Positions 43,877 to 53,650 are shown, counted from the first letter of the stretch. The stretch: DNA of 64,000 nt from Sunxiuqinia elliptica (GCF_900113005.1 NZ_FONW01000004.1:214759-278758), one strand, 5' to 3'. Translations and numbers: made by a program. Notes: a model not told the origin generated them from the sequence alone.

Positions 43877-44162
43877 AGGAGAACAAATTTCCATATGTTT
43901 TTCATTCAGGTCCTCCTTAAATTTACTAAACAGATTGAAATACTTTAGTTTAAGAGTTGTATCTTAAATAACAAAATAGCTGCTTTGATAAGCTATTGAC
44001 TGATTAAAGGAAAGACCTCAAGCCATCCGTCCATAAAGAAAGATCCTTTGATCACGAATATCTTTCTAGTTCTTTGACAACAGACCAACCGACCTAAAAT
44101 TAACTGATAACCAACAGAATGAAGACTTACTTACCTGAATATTAATCTTAGCTTTCTTAACT

Positions 44163-45104
44163 ATGAAAAAATTATTCCTCTTTCTGTTCTTTTTTAGCAC
44201 GATTGGATTTCTATTTCTTTCATCTTGTAAAGAAGATGAATCACGTCCTACCTTTCCTGTTTCAGCCGACATCTTTTACAGTATTGATGGGAAGCAGGTA
44301 GCTTTCACAGGCCTAACTCACAGCGCCACAAACTGGCTTTGGGATTTTGGTGACGGGAACACAAGTACCGAGCAAAATCCGGTTTATATTTATGAGAATG
44401 GTGGCTATTACACCGCGACCCTTACCGCAACTGACTCCGACGGCCAAACAGCCATTTCGGAGGTGAACCTGGCCGTTGCTTTAACGCCTTACGTATTGCT
44501 AACCAGTGGCCCAACAGCTTCCAACGGAAAAACATGGAAACTAACGGCAGCCCACCCTGCCGAAGATCGACTGGCCAATGCCGATGAATCTTTCTCCGTC
44601 GCTTCCGGTGCACCGGAAACCCTTCCACAAGGGGCTTTCGATTTGTATTTAAACATGGGAGAAGTTTACGACGACACCTATACCTTCTTTTTTGATGGCA
44701 GCTATGCCCACGATGTAAAAAGTGATGGAGCGGCTTTTAGCGGCTTGGTCTTTCAATACGTGACCACCGGAGGCGAAGGAATCGTTAATGCGGGCGGCGC
44801 CGACTTCGGACTATGCACCGGGAAATACACCCCAGAGACTGATGCTACATTCACCTATGTTGAAAGCGAAAACTTTGTCGTTCCCTCTGTTTATGGTGCT
44901 GATGGAACAATCACCTTTGAGGATGTGAGCACGCTGGACTTCTCGGGGACCGAATTTGTTGGTTTTATGGACTTCCAACGAAAAGTCATTCTTAACAAGA
45001 TCAGCGACAACTCCATGCAACTTGTCATGTTTATGGCTGCCTCTCCTGATCATCTGCCGATGAATACGCATGCCCTGGTGCTCACTTTTGTTGTGGTCAA
45101 TTAA
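44163..45104 (+). CDS. PKD-domain lipoprotein
   Basis: A 313-residue lipoprotein (lipobox FLFLSSC). Residues ~38-105 are a PKD domain (VAFTGLTHSATNWLWDFGDG, NPVYIYENGGYYTATLTATD). The C-terminal two thirds (TSGPTASNGKTWKLTAAHPA ... AFDLYLNMGEVYDDTYTFFF) form a beta-rich domain seen in SusE/F-like surface lipoproteins of Bacteroidota loci. It precedes SusC by 52 bp. It is probably a surface glycan-binding protein; the ligand is unknown. Confidence 0.82.
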   Translation: MKKLFLFLFFFSTIGFLFLSSCKEDESRPTFPVSADIFYSIDGKQVAFTGLTHSATNWLWDFGDGNTSTEQNPVYIYENGGYYTATLTATDSDGQTAISEVNLAVALTPYVLLTSGPTASNGKTWKLTAAHPAEDRLANADESFSVASGAPETLPQGAFDLYLNMGEVYDDTYTFFFDGSYAHDVKSDGAAFSGLVFQYVTTGGEGIVNAGGADFGLCTGKYTPETDATFTYVESENFVVPSVYGADGTITFEDVSTLDFSGTEFVGFMDFQRKVILNKISDNSMQLVMFMAASPDHLPMNTHALVLTFVVVN

Positions 45105-45156
45105 TGACTCTCTTCATCATTGTTTCCAAAATCAGAACACATTCAATTGAAAAACT

Positions 45157-48100
45157 ATGAATAATACATATTCTTTATCGCATAGCATTCCAAAGACCTT
45201 GCAATTCCTCTGGCTCATCATACCCATTCTTTTAACCTTCGAGCTACATGCACAAACTGCGACGGAGCACATCGTGTCGGGAACCGTTACTTCAGCCAAC
45301 GATGGTCAGGCACTACCCGGAGTAACCGTTGCAGTAAAAGGCACTGCCATTGGAACAGTCACGAATCTTGATGGGCATTATTCCCTCGTATTGCCACAGC
45401 CCAACGCAACACTCAACTTTTCGTTCATCGGCTTCACCCCAAAAGAAGTTGAAGTTAATGGACAAAACCAGATCAACCTAAGTTTAGAAGAAAACATTGA
45501 AGCCTTGGAAGAAGTTGTGGTTACTGCTTTAGGAATAAAACGTGCTGAAAAATCGCTAGGCTTTAGCGTCGGACAAGTTGAAGGAGATGACTTGACTCGC
45601 GTTGCCCAGGAAAACGTTTTAAACTCCATGGCCGGGAAAGTGTCCGGAGTCACCATCAGCTCTACCGGAGGCGCCGGTTCAACTGTCAGTATGGTTATTC
45701 GCGGAGCCAGCTCGATGAGTACCGATAACCAACCTCTGTTTGTTGTTGATGGCGTTCCTATGGCCAGCACCGTTAACAATGTGGGTGGCTTTGGATCTGA
45801 TAACCGGGTCGATTATGGAAATGCCATTGCCGACCTTGATCCGGAAAGCATTGAAAACGTATCCATACTGAAAGGCCCCAGTGCGGCAGCACTATACGGT
45901 ACAAGAGCCGGAAACGGCGTAGTGCTCATAACGACCAAAAAAGCCAAAGCCGACCAAGGCATGACTGTCCAGGTTACGTCCAATACCGTTTTTGATATTC
46001 CTTCCCGCTTTCTCAATGTGCAATCTCAATTCTCAACAGGTTTTTTCTCCTTTCGACCTGAAGATGTTGGTGGAGGAATTTTACCAGAGATAACAGCTGG
46101 TGATGCAACTGCCTCCGGACCAGAAAATGACAAAGGCTACTGGGCTGTGCAATGGGATGCTCCCCTAGATGCCAACGGCGTCCCCATCCCTACCGAAGTC
46201 ATTTCTTACCCCAATAATGTTCGTGATTTCATTAACGATTATGCCTTCACAACAACCAATAGTGCCGCAATTTCCAACAGTAGCGGGGCATCAAACTACC
46301 GGTTGGGAATTACCAATATGACACACAGTGGGCTGGTTCCGAACTCAGACCTGAATAAAAACAGCATCAGTTTAGCGGCCTCCTCCAAAGTTCGTGATAA
46401 TTTTACGGTCAGCACCGACATCAACTTCACCAACAGTTGGGCAGACAACCGGCCTGCTTCAAACCGTGGAGCCAACCCCATGCAATGGGCCTACATGCAC
46501 CCAGCCAATATTGACATTCATAAGTTGAAAGATTATGGATCGGGAGAGAATGTCAAACGGGTTTCCGGCAACCATGAAAATCCTTATTTTTTGGCTCATG
46601 AAGTCAACAATAGCTTCAACCGCTACCGGATTTATGGCAACCTAATAGCCACTTGGGAAATCAACTCGAAACTGAGCTTCATGGCACGCTACACCCTCAA
46701 CAAAACCGATGAGGTTCGGGAGTCCAAAATAGCACCGGGTTATTTGAAGGAACCCAATAATGGAGCTTATGGAATTGGCAATGGAAATAGCCTGGAGCGC
46801 AACACCGATGTGTTGGCAACTTACAAAGATGACTGGGAAGACTTTTCATTGACAGCTTCTGCCGGAGGCAATGTCCTGTATTCAAAATCATCGGTCATTT
46901 CCAACTCATCCAAGCCAGGTTCTGGTTTGAATGTTCCCAATCTTTACACCGTCAATAACATCAATTCAGGAGCACTAAACTATTCAAACAGCCGGGCAGA
47001 AAAAGCCATTAACAGTGTTTATGCCATGGCTAACCTGGGATGGAAAGATCGCATCTTTATTGACCTGACAGCACGAAACGACTGGTCAAGCACCTTACCC
47101 GGTGAAAACAGATCCTACTTCTACCCTTCTGCCTCAATGAGCATTATGCTTAACGAATTGGTTGACTTGGGTCCTAATGTCAATCTCTTGAAACTAAGAG
47201 GCGGATGGGCACAAGTTGGAAACGACACCTCTCCTTACAGCTTATACGCCACTTATTCCAATCAAGGGCAATGGGGTGATGCCATCGCCTTAGCCAAGCC
47301 AAGCGGGCTACTAAGTCCTCAACTACTCCCGGAACTGGCCACCTCTCTGGAATTTGGAACCGATATCAGGCTCTTCTCCAACCGCCTGCGCCTTGAAGGA
47401 ACTTACTATACCGTTGATAACGAAAACCAGATTTTGGGTATTCCCTTGGCAGCATCCACCGGGGCAAGCAGCATCCGTATCAATGCTGGCTTACTACAAA
47501 GCAAAGGCTGGGAGCTCTTAATCGGAGGAACTCCTATTCAGAACAATGACTGGACCTGGGACTTAAACCTCAACTTCACAACCAATGAAACGCGTATTCT
47601 AGAGTTAGCCGAAGATTTGGACTTTGTTGAATTTTGGGATAATGCACGCGTAAAGAACATTGGCTACGTAAAAAATGATGCCTTGGGACACGATGGTTTG
47701 GTCGGAAACCTCTATTCGCGCAAAGTGCAACGAGTAACCGATGAAAGCTCGCCTTACTACGGCTTTCCAATTCTGGGAAGTGGATTGGATGCTGAATGGA
47801 TGGGAGAAGAGGCCTACTCGAAAGTGGGAAATTACAACCCCGATTTCATTATGGGCTTGCAAACCAGTCTTCGCTACAAGAACCTCTCACTAAACATGAC
47901 CTTCGATTGGCGTTCCGGCGGGCAATATGTATCGCAAACCTACCGCTACCTCTCCGAGAATGTGATCACACAAACCTGGCTCGACGAGCTAGTTCACCCG
48001 GGAGAATTGGGCGGAGCTGCCAGCGAGGAACTTAAAGCCTGGGTTTTGGAGCATAAAGATGAACTTTTACTAAGCGACCGTTTGCGCCCTGTTGGAGGTC

Positions 48101-48564
48101 CCACCCCGGAATACGGAGGATTTCCCGAGAACTTTAGTGGCGTAACCGTGTACGATGCCACCTTTGCCCCTGGAGTTATGGGCCATTACGATGAAAATGG
48201 CAAGTTCGTTTTGGAGCAGGAAAACCTGGGGAATGAAGGAACAGTCTTTCTCCCATACGTGGTTAGCTATCCGTGGGACATTGGGCAAGCCAACTTGTTT
48301 GATGCCGACTATGTGAAACTTCGCGAAATCTCCCTGAACTATCAGGTGCCTGACCAGCTTAGCCGAAAGCTGGGCATGCAGGATGTCAACCTAAGCTTGT
48401 ATAGCCGCAACATCATTTTGTGGACCAAAGACTCAAAACTTGGAGTTGATCCGGAACGCGCCTATCAAGCCGAAGGAAACGGGCGATTCTCGCAGGGCGT
48501 TGAACGTTACAATGCTGATCCATGGATTGTTCCTATTGGTTTCAAATTGAGTTTCACCTTATAA
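45157..48564 (+). CDS. SusC/RagA-family TonB-linked outer-membrane transporter 2
   Basis: A 1135-residue SusC protein. Signal peptide LWLIIPILLTFELHAQ, regulatory-like domain (HIVSGTVTSANDGQALPGVT), TonB-box region (LEEVVVTALGIKRAEKSLGF), plug (VAQENVLNSMAGKVSGVTIS, LFVVDGVPMASTVNN, NVSILKGPSAAALYGTRAGN) and a beta-barrel ending VPIGFKLSFTL. It is clearly related to the SusC at 35871, sharing long plug blocks. It forms the import channel with the SusD protein 12 bp downstream. Confidence 0.95.
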   Translation: MNNTYSLSHSIPKTLQFLWLIIPILLTFELHAQTATEHIVSGTVTSANDGQALPGVTVAVKGTAIGTVTNLDGHYSLVLPQPNATLNFSFIGFTPKEVEVNGQNQINLSLEENIEALEEVVVTALGIKRAEKSLGFSVGQVEGDDLTRVAQENVLNSMAGKVSGVTISSTGGAGSTVSMVIRGASSMSTDNQPLFVVDGVPMASTVNNVGGFGSDNRVDYGNAIADLDPESIENVSILKGPSAAALYGTRAGNGVVLITTKKAKADQGMTVQVTSNTVFDIPSRFLNVQSQFSTGFFSFRPEDVGGGILPEITAGDATASGPENDKGYWAVQWDAPLDANGVPIPTEVISYPNNVRDFINDYAFTTTNSAAISNSSGASNYRLGITNMTHSGLVPNSDLNKNSISLAASSKVRDNFTVSTDINFTNSWADNRPASNRGANPMQWAYMHPANIDIHKLKDYGSGENVKRVSGNHENPYFLAHEVNNSFNRYRIYGNLIATWEINSKLSFMARYTLNKTDEVRESKIAPGYLKEPNNGAYGIGNGNSLERNTDVLATYKDDWEDFSLTASAGGNVLYSKSSVISNSSKPGSGLNVPNLYTVNNINSGALNYSNSRAEKAINSVYAMANLGWKDRIFIDLTARNDWSSTLPGENRSYFYPSASMSIMLNELVDLGPNVNLLKLRGGWAQVGNDTSPYSLYATYSNQGQWGDAIALAKPSGLLSPQLLPELATSLEFGTDIRLFSNRLRLEGTYYTVDNENQILGIPLAASTGASSIRINAGLLQSKGWELLIGGTPIQNNDWTWDLNLNFTTNETRILELAEDLDFVEFWDNARVKNIGYVKNDALGHDGLVGNLYSRKVQRVTDESSPYYGFPILGSGLDAEWMGEEAYSKVGNYNPDFIMGLQTSLRYKNLSLNMTFDWRSGGQYVSQTYRYLSENVITQTWLDELVHPGELGGAASEELKAWVLEHKDELLLSDRLRPVGGPTPEYGGFPENFSGVTVYDATFAPGVMGHYDENGKFVLEQENLGNEGTVFLPYVVSYPWDIGQANLFDADYVKLREISLNYQVPDQLSRKLGMQDVNLSLYSRNIILWTKDSKLGVDPERAYQAEGNGRFSQGVERYNADPWIVPIGFKLSFTL

Positions 48565-48576
48565 AATCAATCAACA

Positions 48577-50238
48577 ATGAAAATTAGATATACCATCAAT
48601 AAATGCTTCATAGCACTCACCGCATTCATCTTTTTGCTGGCCATTTCCTGTAAAGATTTAGGAGAACTCAACGTCAATCCCAACGGTGTTGATCCGGAGA
48701 ATGCCGATCTGAACCTCTTGCTTCCAACCATGATCACCGGAGTTGGAAAAACGGTTGTCAGCCTAGGATTTGGTCATATAGCAGGCGTCATGCAACACAC
48801 CCAGCACGATGGCTGGTCGAGCGGACACAACGACTACGATTGGGATAACGCCAGCCACAGCTGGTCCGGCTACTATGGCATTTTGCGCAATACCGACGAG
48901 TTTCAGAAAAAAGCTGAAGCCGGGAACTACGAGTTCCACCAAGGCGTAGCTCTCGTGATAAAAGCGTACACCTTTGGCTTAATTGCCGACCTGTGGGGAG
49001 ATGCTCCATACACCGAAGCGCTCCAAGCTGAATCCGGAACTGAATACTTTAAACCCATATTCGATGATCAACGGGATATTTACCTCGGGCTATTGGCTGA
49101 TTTGGAAACTGCCAACAGCTTACTTTCCAAGGACAATGAGGCATACTTCAATGTCAATGCCACACAGGATATTTTGTATGAAGGCGATGCCAGCAAATGG
49201 CGTCAGCTAGCCAATTCGCTGGCTTTACGCTACTACATGCGTCTGTCAGCCAAGGAACCCAGTATTGCGGAAGAAGGCATTAAACGCATTACTTCCGATC
49301 CATCAAGCTATCCTCTAATTTTACAAGCTGAAAATGATGCCACCGTAGGCTACATTGGACAATCTCCCGCCGACTCGTGGCCCAGTAACATGGTGTTTGA
49401 TCCCGATCCCAGTGGAGACTATATGCGGGTGAAGTTATGCGCCACGCTTGTTGACGCAATGCAGGAACTCAATGACCCTCGCTTGGGAGTTTGGGCCAAT
49501 AAGGTCGCCATTCCGCTTGAACTTGTTGAAGGCGAAGGAGTGGATCAGATCGTGGATGGCAAACGCCAAATTTCGCAAGACATTGTTGATGCCTATGAAG
49601 CAGCCTGGCAGGTAGGTGTTGATTTTGACCAGGATTTTGTGGGCATCCCGCCCTCTGTTTTTGCGGCCTCACAATACAATTTGAATCCCAATCTGGACCA
49701 AGGGGTGTTCAATCCGCATGCTTCACAGCTCAACGACCGGTATATGGAAACCCACGGTGATCTACTTCAGATGCGTCTACTATCTGCTGCCGAGGTTCAC
49801 TTCCTTTTGGCCGAGGCCAGTTTGCATGGTTGGGCTCCCGGAACTGCCGAAGGACACTTTACCACAGGCATCCAGCAATCATTCAATACCTGGGGTGTTG
49901 GAGCTGAATCTGACACCTACATTGAAGCGCTGAACTTTGATGGACTGGAAAGCATCATTCAGCAAAAATGGATTGCCAGCTGGACTGCTGCTGCCGAAGC
50001 GTGGTTCGATTACCGAAGAACAGGTTATCCTGACCTGCAAACCGGGGAATCAGCTAAACGAGCCGCCTTGCCCCTGCGCTTTTACTATCATTTTGATGAT
50101 GAAATTTCGAAAAATACAACCAATGCAGAGGCAGCCATCTCCAAGCTGGAACCAACACAATACAAAGGAAATGATGTGAGCAACAACAGTGCCTGGTCGA
50201 AAACCTGGCTTTTGCAAGGCACCAACAAACCCTATTAA
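48577..50238 (+). CDS. SusD/RagB-family outer-membrane lipoprotein 2 (SusD-like_2)
   Basis: A 553-residue lipoprotein (lipobox FLLAISC). The N-terminus GELNVNPNGVDPENADLNLL and blocks GVALVIKAYTFGLIADLWGD, KWRQLANSLALRYYMRLSAK and AEVHFLLAEASLHGWAP mark SusD-like_2. It ends WSKTWLLQGTNKPY, as in the protein at 34152. It is the surface binding partner of SusC2. It follows SusC2 by 12 bp. Confidence 0.93.
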   Translation: MKIRYTINKCFIALTAFIFLLAISCKDLGELNVNPNGVDPENADLNLLLPTMITGVGKTVVSLGFGHIAGVMQHTQHDGWSSGHNDYDWDNASHSWSGYYGILRNTDEFQKKAEAGNYEFHQGVALVIKAYTFGLIADLWGDAPYTEALQAESGTEYFKPIFDDQRDIYLGLLADLETANSLLSKDNEAYFNVNATQDILYEGDASKWRQLANSLALRYYMRLSAKEPSIAEEGIKRITSDPSSYPLILQAENDATVGYIGQSPADSWPSNMVFDPDPSGDYMRVKLCATLVDAMQELNDPRLGVWANKVAIPLELVEGEGVDQIVDGKRQISQDIVDAYEAAWQVGVDFDQDFVGIPPSVFAASQYNLNPNLDQGVFNPHASQLNDRYMETHGDLLQMRLLSAAEVHFLLAEASLHGWAPGTAEGHFTTGIQQSFNTWGVGAESDTYIEALNFDGLESIIQQKWIASWTAAAEAWFDYRRTGYPDLQTGESAKRAALPLRFYYHFDDEISKNTTNAEAAISKLEPTQYKGNDVSNNSAWSKTWLLQGTNKPY

Positions 50239-50271
50239 TTCTGATTTTAGACTTCAATAAAAACAACCACC

Positions 50272-51651
50272 ATGAAATGTAAACAGCTAAAACAAATCTT
50301 CTTCTCGCTACTTTTTAGCCTGACAATGACCGTTTCCCTGTATGCCGGGAACAATGGAGCAGTTACTCCGGAAACGGCGTTAAATGCCTACCTGAATAAC
50401 GATGATACTTCTTTCAAATGGGAAGTTCACGACCAAACTCAAGCAGAAGGGCTGACTGCTTACCGGCTAATTCTCACTTCGCAAACCTGGCGCAACATTC
50501 CGTGGCAACACGAGCTCATTGTCCTTGTTCCAAAGGAGCTCAATTACCACGATGCCCTGCTTTTTATTACCGGGGGAAGTGTTAAAGAAGGCTATCCCAA
50601 CCTGCACAAATGGGACGACAAGCTTATCCAGTCGATGGGGCAAATGGCAACCACCAATCAAGCCATTGTCGCCATTATTTGGCAGGTTCCCAACCAGCCG
50701 CTGTACGACGATTTAACGGAGGACGCCTTAATTTCCTTTACCTTGCATAATTACCAGAACGACCAGGATTTTACCTGGCCCCTTCTGTTTCCAATGACCA
50801 AAAGTGCCATCAAGGCAATGGATGCCATTCAAGAGTTTTCCAGGCAACAACTGAGTTTTGGGGTCAAACAATTTGTTGTTTCCGGTGCCTCCAAGCGCGG
50901 ATGGACCACTTGGCTTACCGGAGCCAGCGACCAACGCGTCAAGGCCATTGGTCCCATGGTTATTGATGTGCTGAATATGCCGGTCAATGTCGATTACCAC
51001 AAGGTTGCCTGGGGCGACTACAGCATCCAAATTGAGGACTACGTCCGCCTGGGCATCGCTCAGCAGGTTAACACACCGAGAGGTTCAGACCTGGTTAATA
51101 TGATTGATCCTTACGCCTACCGGAAAAACCTGAGCATTCCGAAAATGCTGTTTATTGGTACCAACGACGAATACTGGCCGGTTGATGCAGTTAAAAACTA
51201 CATCGACAGTATTCCCGGGCAAAATATGATTTGCTACACCCCCAATGCCGGGCATGGGCTGGGCGACAAAAAGACAGCCTTGACCACGCTCAGCGCTTTC
51301 TTTGGGATGGCGGCCCGCAATCAGCCTTATCCGATAAACGACTACAGCATTTCAACCACCGCACAGGGAGCTTCGCTGAAAGTACTGGCCAATGCGGATT
51401 TATTGGAAGAAGTCATTCTTTGGACGACCTCCTCCAGCGACCGCGATTTTCGTGATGAGCAATGGAGCAGCAGTAGCCTCGGGCAAAAAGCCAAATCAGA
51501 AATTCAACTCGACATTCCTTTCCCCGAGACGGGTTACAAAGCCTTTTATGTCGATCTGAAATACAAAGCGCCCTATGGGGGAAGCTATACCCAAAGCACG
51601 CGCATGTTTGTAACCGATAACAAAGCACTTTTACTCCAGCGAGGTCAATAG
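50272..51651 (+). CDS. PhoPQ-activated pathogenicity-related (PqaA-like) hydrolase
   Basis: A 459-residue protein with a signal peptide (IFFSLLFSLTMTVSLYAG). It matches the PhoPQ-activated pathogenicity-related family, an alpha/beta-hydrolase group: QTWRNIPWQHELIVLVPKEL, ALLFITGGSVKEGY, the nucleophile region FVVSGASKRGWTTWLTGASD, the acid in FIGTNDEYWPVDAVKNYIDS, and the histidine in YTPNAGHGLG. The triad is complete. The function in this family is not established; secretion and the SusCD context suggest an esterase acting on the imported material. It follows SusD by 33 bp and precedes a hairpin. Confidence 0.88.
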   Translation: MKCKQLKQIFFSLLFSLTMTVSLYAGNNGAVTPETALNAYLNNDDTSFKWEVHDQTQAEGLTAYRLILTSQTWRNIPWQHELIVLVPKELNYHDALLFITGGSVKEGYPNLHKWDDKLIQSMGQMATTNQAIVAIIWQVPNQPLYDDLTEDALISFTLHNYQNDQDFTWPLLFPMTKSAIKAMDAIQEFSRQQLSFGVKQFVVSGASKRGWTTWLTGASDQRVKAIGPMVIDVLNMPVNVDYHKVAWGDYSIQIEDYVRLGIAQQVNTPRGSDLVNMIDPYAYRKNLSIPKMLFIGTNDEYWPVDAVKNYIDSIPGQNMICYTPNAGHGLGDKKTALTTLSAFFGMAARNQPYPINDYSISTTAQGASLKVLANADLLEEVILWTTSSSDRDFRDEQWSSSSLGQKAKSEIQLDIPFPETGYKAFYVDLKYKAPYGGSYTQSTRMFVTDNKALLLQRGQ

Positions 51652-51659
51652 TTTTCTAA

Positions 51660-51703
51660 AACTCCCAGCGCCTGCAGTTCGATGGTGTTGGGAGTTAATT
51701 TTT
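51660..51703 (+). terminator. Terminator of the second SusC/D operon
   Basis: AACTCCCA (51660-51667) pairs with TGGGAGTT (51689-51696), followed by AATTTTTAA. It lies 8 bp after the PqaA-type gene. Confidence 0.7.
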
Positions 51704-51715
51704 AATTCCTGAAAG

Positions 51716-51934
51716 ATGAGACAGTTCTTCTTGCTTTTTAGTCTTTTATTATTTTTACTACCGCCCCTGCAGGCCCAAACATTTAAGGCCGGAGCAGCCT
51801 TGCGCGTAATTACGGCCTATTCCAATGCCAAAATATTCACTAAGTTTGCCTTCAAAATAAAGGAACTATGGATATTAGCGGAAGCTGGACCTATCACGAA
51901 GATTTTGAATACGGCCAATCGACAGGCCAAGTAG
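51716..51934 (+). CDS. Short signal-peptide ORF, possible broken secreted gene
   Basis: A 72-residue frame that starts with a convincing signal peptide (FFLLFSLLLFLLPPLQAQ, residues 4-21) but continues into sequence with no recognisable domain (TFKAGAALRVITAYSNAKIF). It overlaps the next ORF (51868) by 67 bp in a different frame. One possibility is that a frameshift near 51850 separated the signal peptide from that domain. It could also be a small exported peptide. Confidence 0.35.
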   Translation: MRQFFLLFSLLLFLLPPLQAQTFKAGAALRVITAYSNAKIFTKFAFKIKELWILAEAGPITKILNTANRQAK

Positions 51935-52215
51935 AATTTACCCAAACCGGTAACGAAGTGAATGGCGTTTTTTCGTTTACCGAAGAAGTTGAAAATAATT
52001 ACCGCATCGAGGTAACCGAAAAGGTAAAAGGCACCATTACCGAGGATCAACTGTTGCTGGAAAGCCTTGAAGTAACGGCCTTGCAAAACGGCAGTCCAAT
52101 CAGCTATTTACCCAACACCTTCGAAATACAACGCATAAGCGAAAACCAAATGGTTGGATCAACGTTCGACAGCGAAGCTGTTTGCGGCGTATTTGTGTTG
52201 GAGCGAAAAAGTTAA
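51868..52215 (+). CDS. Small beta-rich protein, unknown
   Basis: A 115-residue protein starting MDISGSWTYHEDFEYGQSTG, with alternating beta-strand pattern (VEFTQTGNEVNGVFSF, YRIEVTEKVKGTITEDQLLL, NTFEIQRISENQMVGSTFDS) and ending CGVFVLERKS. The GSW start and strand pattern resemble lipocalin-like lipid- or ligand-binding barrels and the N-terminal domain of the next gene (ITGHWDLTVQHNGQ), but I do not recognise a family. It has no signal peptide of its own; see the overlapping ORF. Confidence 0.55.
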   Translation: MDISGSWTYHEDFEYGQSTGQVEFTQTGNEVNGVFSFTEEVENNYRIEVTEKVKGTITEDQLLLESLEVTALQNGSPISYLPNTFEIQRISENQMVGSTFDSEAVCGVFVLERKS

Positions 52216-52254
52216 TCTTTTGGCATCAAAGAGGGGAATAATTGCATTAAGCTG

Positions 52255-52284
52255 TTTGATATTTTTGTTAAAACGGTAATTTTG
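52255..52284 (+). promoter_or_regulatory. Candidate Bacteroidota promoter before the DUF1080 gene
   Basis: TTTG at 52255-52258 and TAATTTTG at 52277-52284, 18 bp between them, match the -33 TTTG / -7 TAnnTTTG pattern. The ATG follows 23 bp later. Best promoter match in the window. Confidence 0.6.
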
Positions 52285-52307
52285 GCTTATCCTAAAAATA
52301 TTAAATC

Positions 52308-53270
52308 ATGAAGAATCTACTGAAATCAATTGCTGGTGTTCGTAAAGCCATGGGCTTAGTTGCCTTGAGCCTTATTTTTGCAAGCCTGTCTCTTTCATTA
52401 AGCGCTCAGGAGCATCCCATTACCGGACACTGGGACCTTACCGTTCAACACAATGGCCAGTCACTCCCCTCTTGGCTTGGCGTAAAGCTGTCGGGTTTTA
52501 AAACCTATGTCGGTTATTTTGTAGCCGATATTGGTAGTGCACGCCCGGTTTCTGAAATCGTTTTTAAAGATGGAAAAGTATCGTTCCATATTCCACCACA
52601 GTGGGAAAGCGGCGACAATGATCTGCTTTTTGAAGGAACACTGGAAAACGATGAATTGAGTGGTGTGATTACCACGGCCTCAGGCGAAAAGCGCTCGTTT
52701 GTTGGTGTTCGTGCCCCCGAACTAAAGCGCAATATGGAGCCCAAGTGGGGAAAAGCCATTACCCTTTTCGATGGCAAGAACCTGGACAACTGGCATGCAC
52801 AAAAAGGGGAAAACCAATGGGTGGTGAAAGATGGTATTTTGACCAATCCCAAGCCAGGAACCAACCTGATCAGTAACCAGAAGTTTGATGATTTCAAATT
52901 GCATGTTGAATTCAAATACCCTGAAAACGGGAACTCTGGGATCTACCTAAGAGGCCGCTACGAAGTCCAAATTGAGGACAGTAAGGGAAAAGAACCATCA
53001 TCCATCTACCTCGGTGGTGTTTACGGATTTCTTACTCCAAACGAAATTGTAGCTAAAAATCCTGGTGAGTGGCAAACCTACGACATCACCTTGATCGGAC
53101 GTCGGATAACCATTGTTGCCAACGGCAAAACAGTGATTTGCGACCAAATCATTCCGGGAATTACCGGAGGCGCCATCGACAGTCATGAAGGCGAACCGGG
53201 CCCAATTATGTTGCAAGGTGACCACACTGCAGTCGAATACCGAAACATCGTTATTACACCAGCGAAATAG
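52308..53270 (+). CDS. DUF1080 (3-keto-disaccharide hydrolase-like) protein
   Basis: A 320-residue secreted protein (signal peptide LVALSLIFASLSLSLSAQ). Residues ~36-140 form a beta-rich domain (GHWDLTVQHNGQSLPSWLGV). From ~155 on is DUF1080: ITLFDGKNLDNWHAQKGENQ, WVVKDGILTNPKPGTNLIS, FKLHVEFKYPENGNSGIYLR, YEVQIEDS and WQTYDITLIGRRITIVANGK. The family is a concanavalin-like fold; some members hydrolyse 3-keto-disaccharides after oxidation by a GFO/IDH dehydrogenase. No such dehydrogenase is nearby, so it may act alone. It is monocistronic, with a promoter and a terminator of its own. Confidence 0.88.
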   Translation: MKNLLKSIAGVRKAMGLVALSLIFASLSLSLSAQEHPITGHWDLTVQHNGQSLPSWLGVKLSGFKTYVGYFVADIGSARPVSEIVFKDGKVSFHIPPQWESGDNDLLFEGTLENDELSGVITTASGEKRSFVGVRAPELKRNMEPKWGKAITLFDGKNLDNWHAQKGENQWVVKDGILTNPKPGTNLISNQKFDDFKLHVEFKYPENGNSGIYLRGRYEVQIEDSKGKEPSSIYLGGVYGFLTPNEIVAKNPGEWQTYDITLIGRRITIVANGKTVICDQIIPGITGGAIDSHEGEPGPIMLQGDHTAVEYRNIVITPAK

Positions 53271-53296
53271 TTGCTGTCTAAGAAATTAATCCTAAG

Positions 53297-53335
53297 AAGC
53301 CTGCTTTTCATTCCTTCGAAAGCAGGCTTTTTTTT
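53297..53335 (+). terminator. Rho-independent terminator after the DUF1080 gene
   Basis: AAGCCTGCTTT (53297-53307) pairs with AAAGCAGGCTT (53319-53329), followed by a T-run to 53335. A strong 11-bp stem, 26 bp after the stop. Confidence 0.9.
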
Positions 53336-53435
53336 GACCAACAACCGGTATGCTATCAAAAGTAGCCTGCCTTTTCTGGTCTCCGGGTTCCACTTCACTC
53401 TTTGCTCTCTGCCCCATGCCCTCTGCCTTTTATCT

Positions 53436-53650
53436 GAGGAGTGGCATCAGTTCACTGATGGCGAGGTGGTTCGCTTTCCTGTCAACCGAACAGAAAGATC
53501 GCTTAATTCTTACCCCTTCCGGTTCCGAGCATCGGAACAACCTTCCCTTGAAAAGAGGAAGGAAGCCCAAACGCCAACTTTATCGCAGATCTGTAAAACT
53601 ATTTTTGCCAGCAGGGGGCTATCCGACTTTCCTCAAATCTCTGAAGTTCT
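53436..53650. repeat. Structured dispersed repeat, copy A
   Basis: About 215 bp, largely matching 62043-62259. Shared blocks include AACGCCAACTTTATCGCAGA, TAAAAxTATTTTTG and TCAAATCTCTGAAG/TTAAATCTCTGAAG. Near the left end it has GGCATCAGT and ACTGATGGC around a TC loop. An open frame across it (KPKRQLYRRSVKLFL) is also found in copy B, but the shared reading reflects nucleotide identity; I do not call a gene. Confidence 0.8.

Larger units (their letters stand above)
43637..44162. other. Divergent intergenic control region between the two loci
   Basis: No gene. It separates the minus-strand FG-GAP gene and the plus-strand PKD/SusC2 operon. It holds two copies of the candidate motif, one per direction (43810 minus, 43860 plus), and is AT-rich. 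A TTTG at 44047-44050 and TTCTTTG at 44070-44076 may be plus-strand promoter boxes. Confidence 0.5.
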
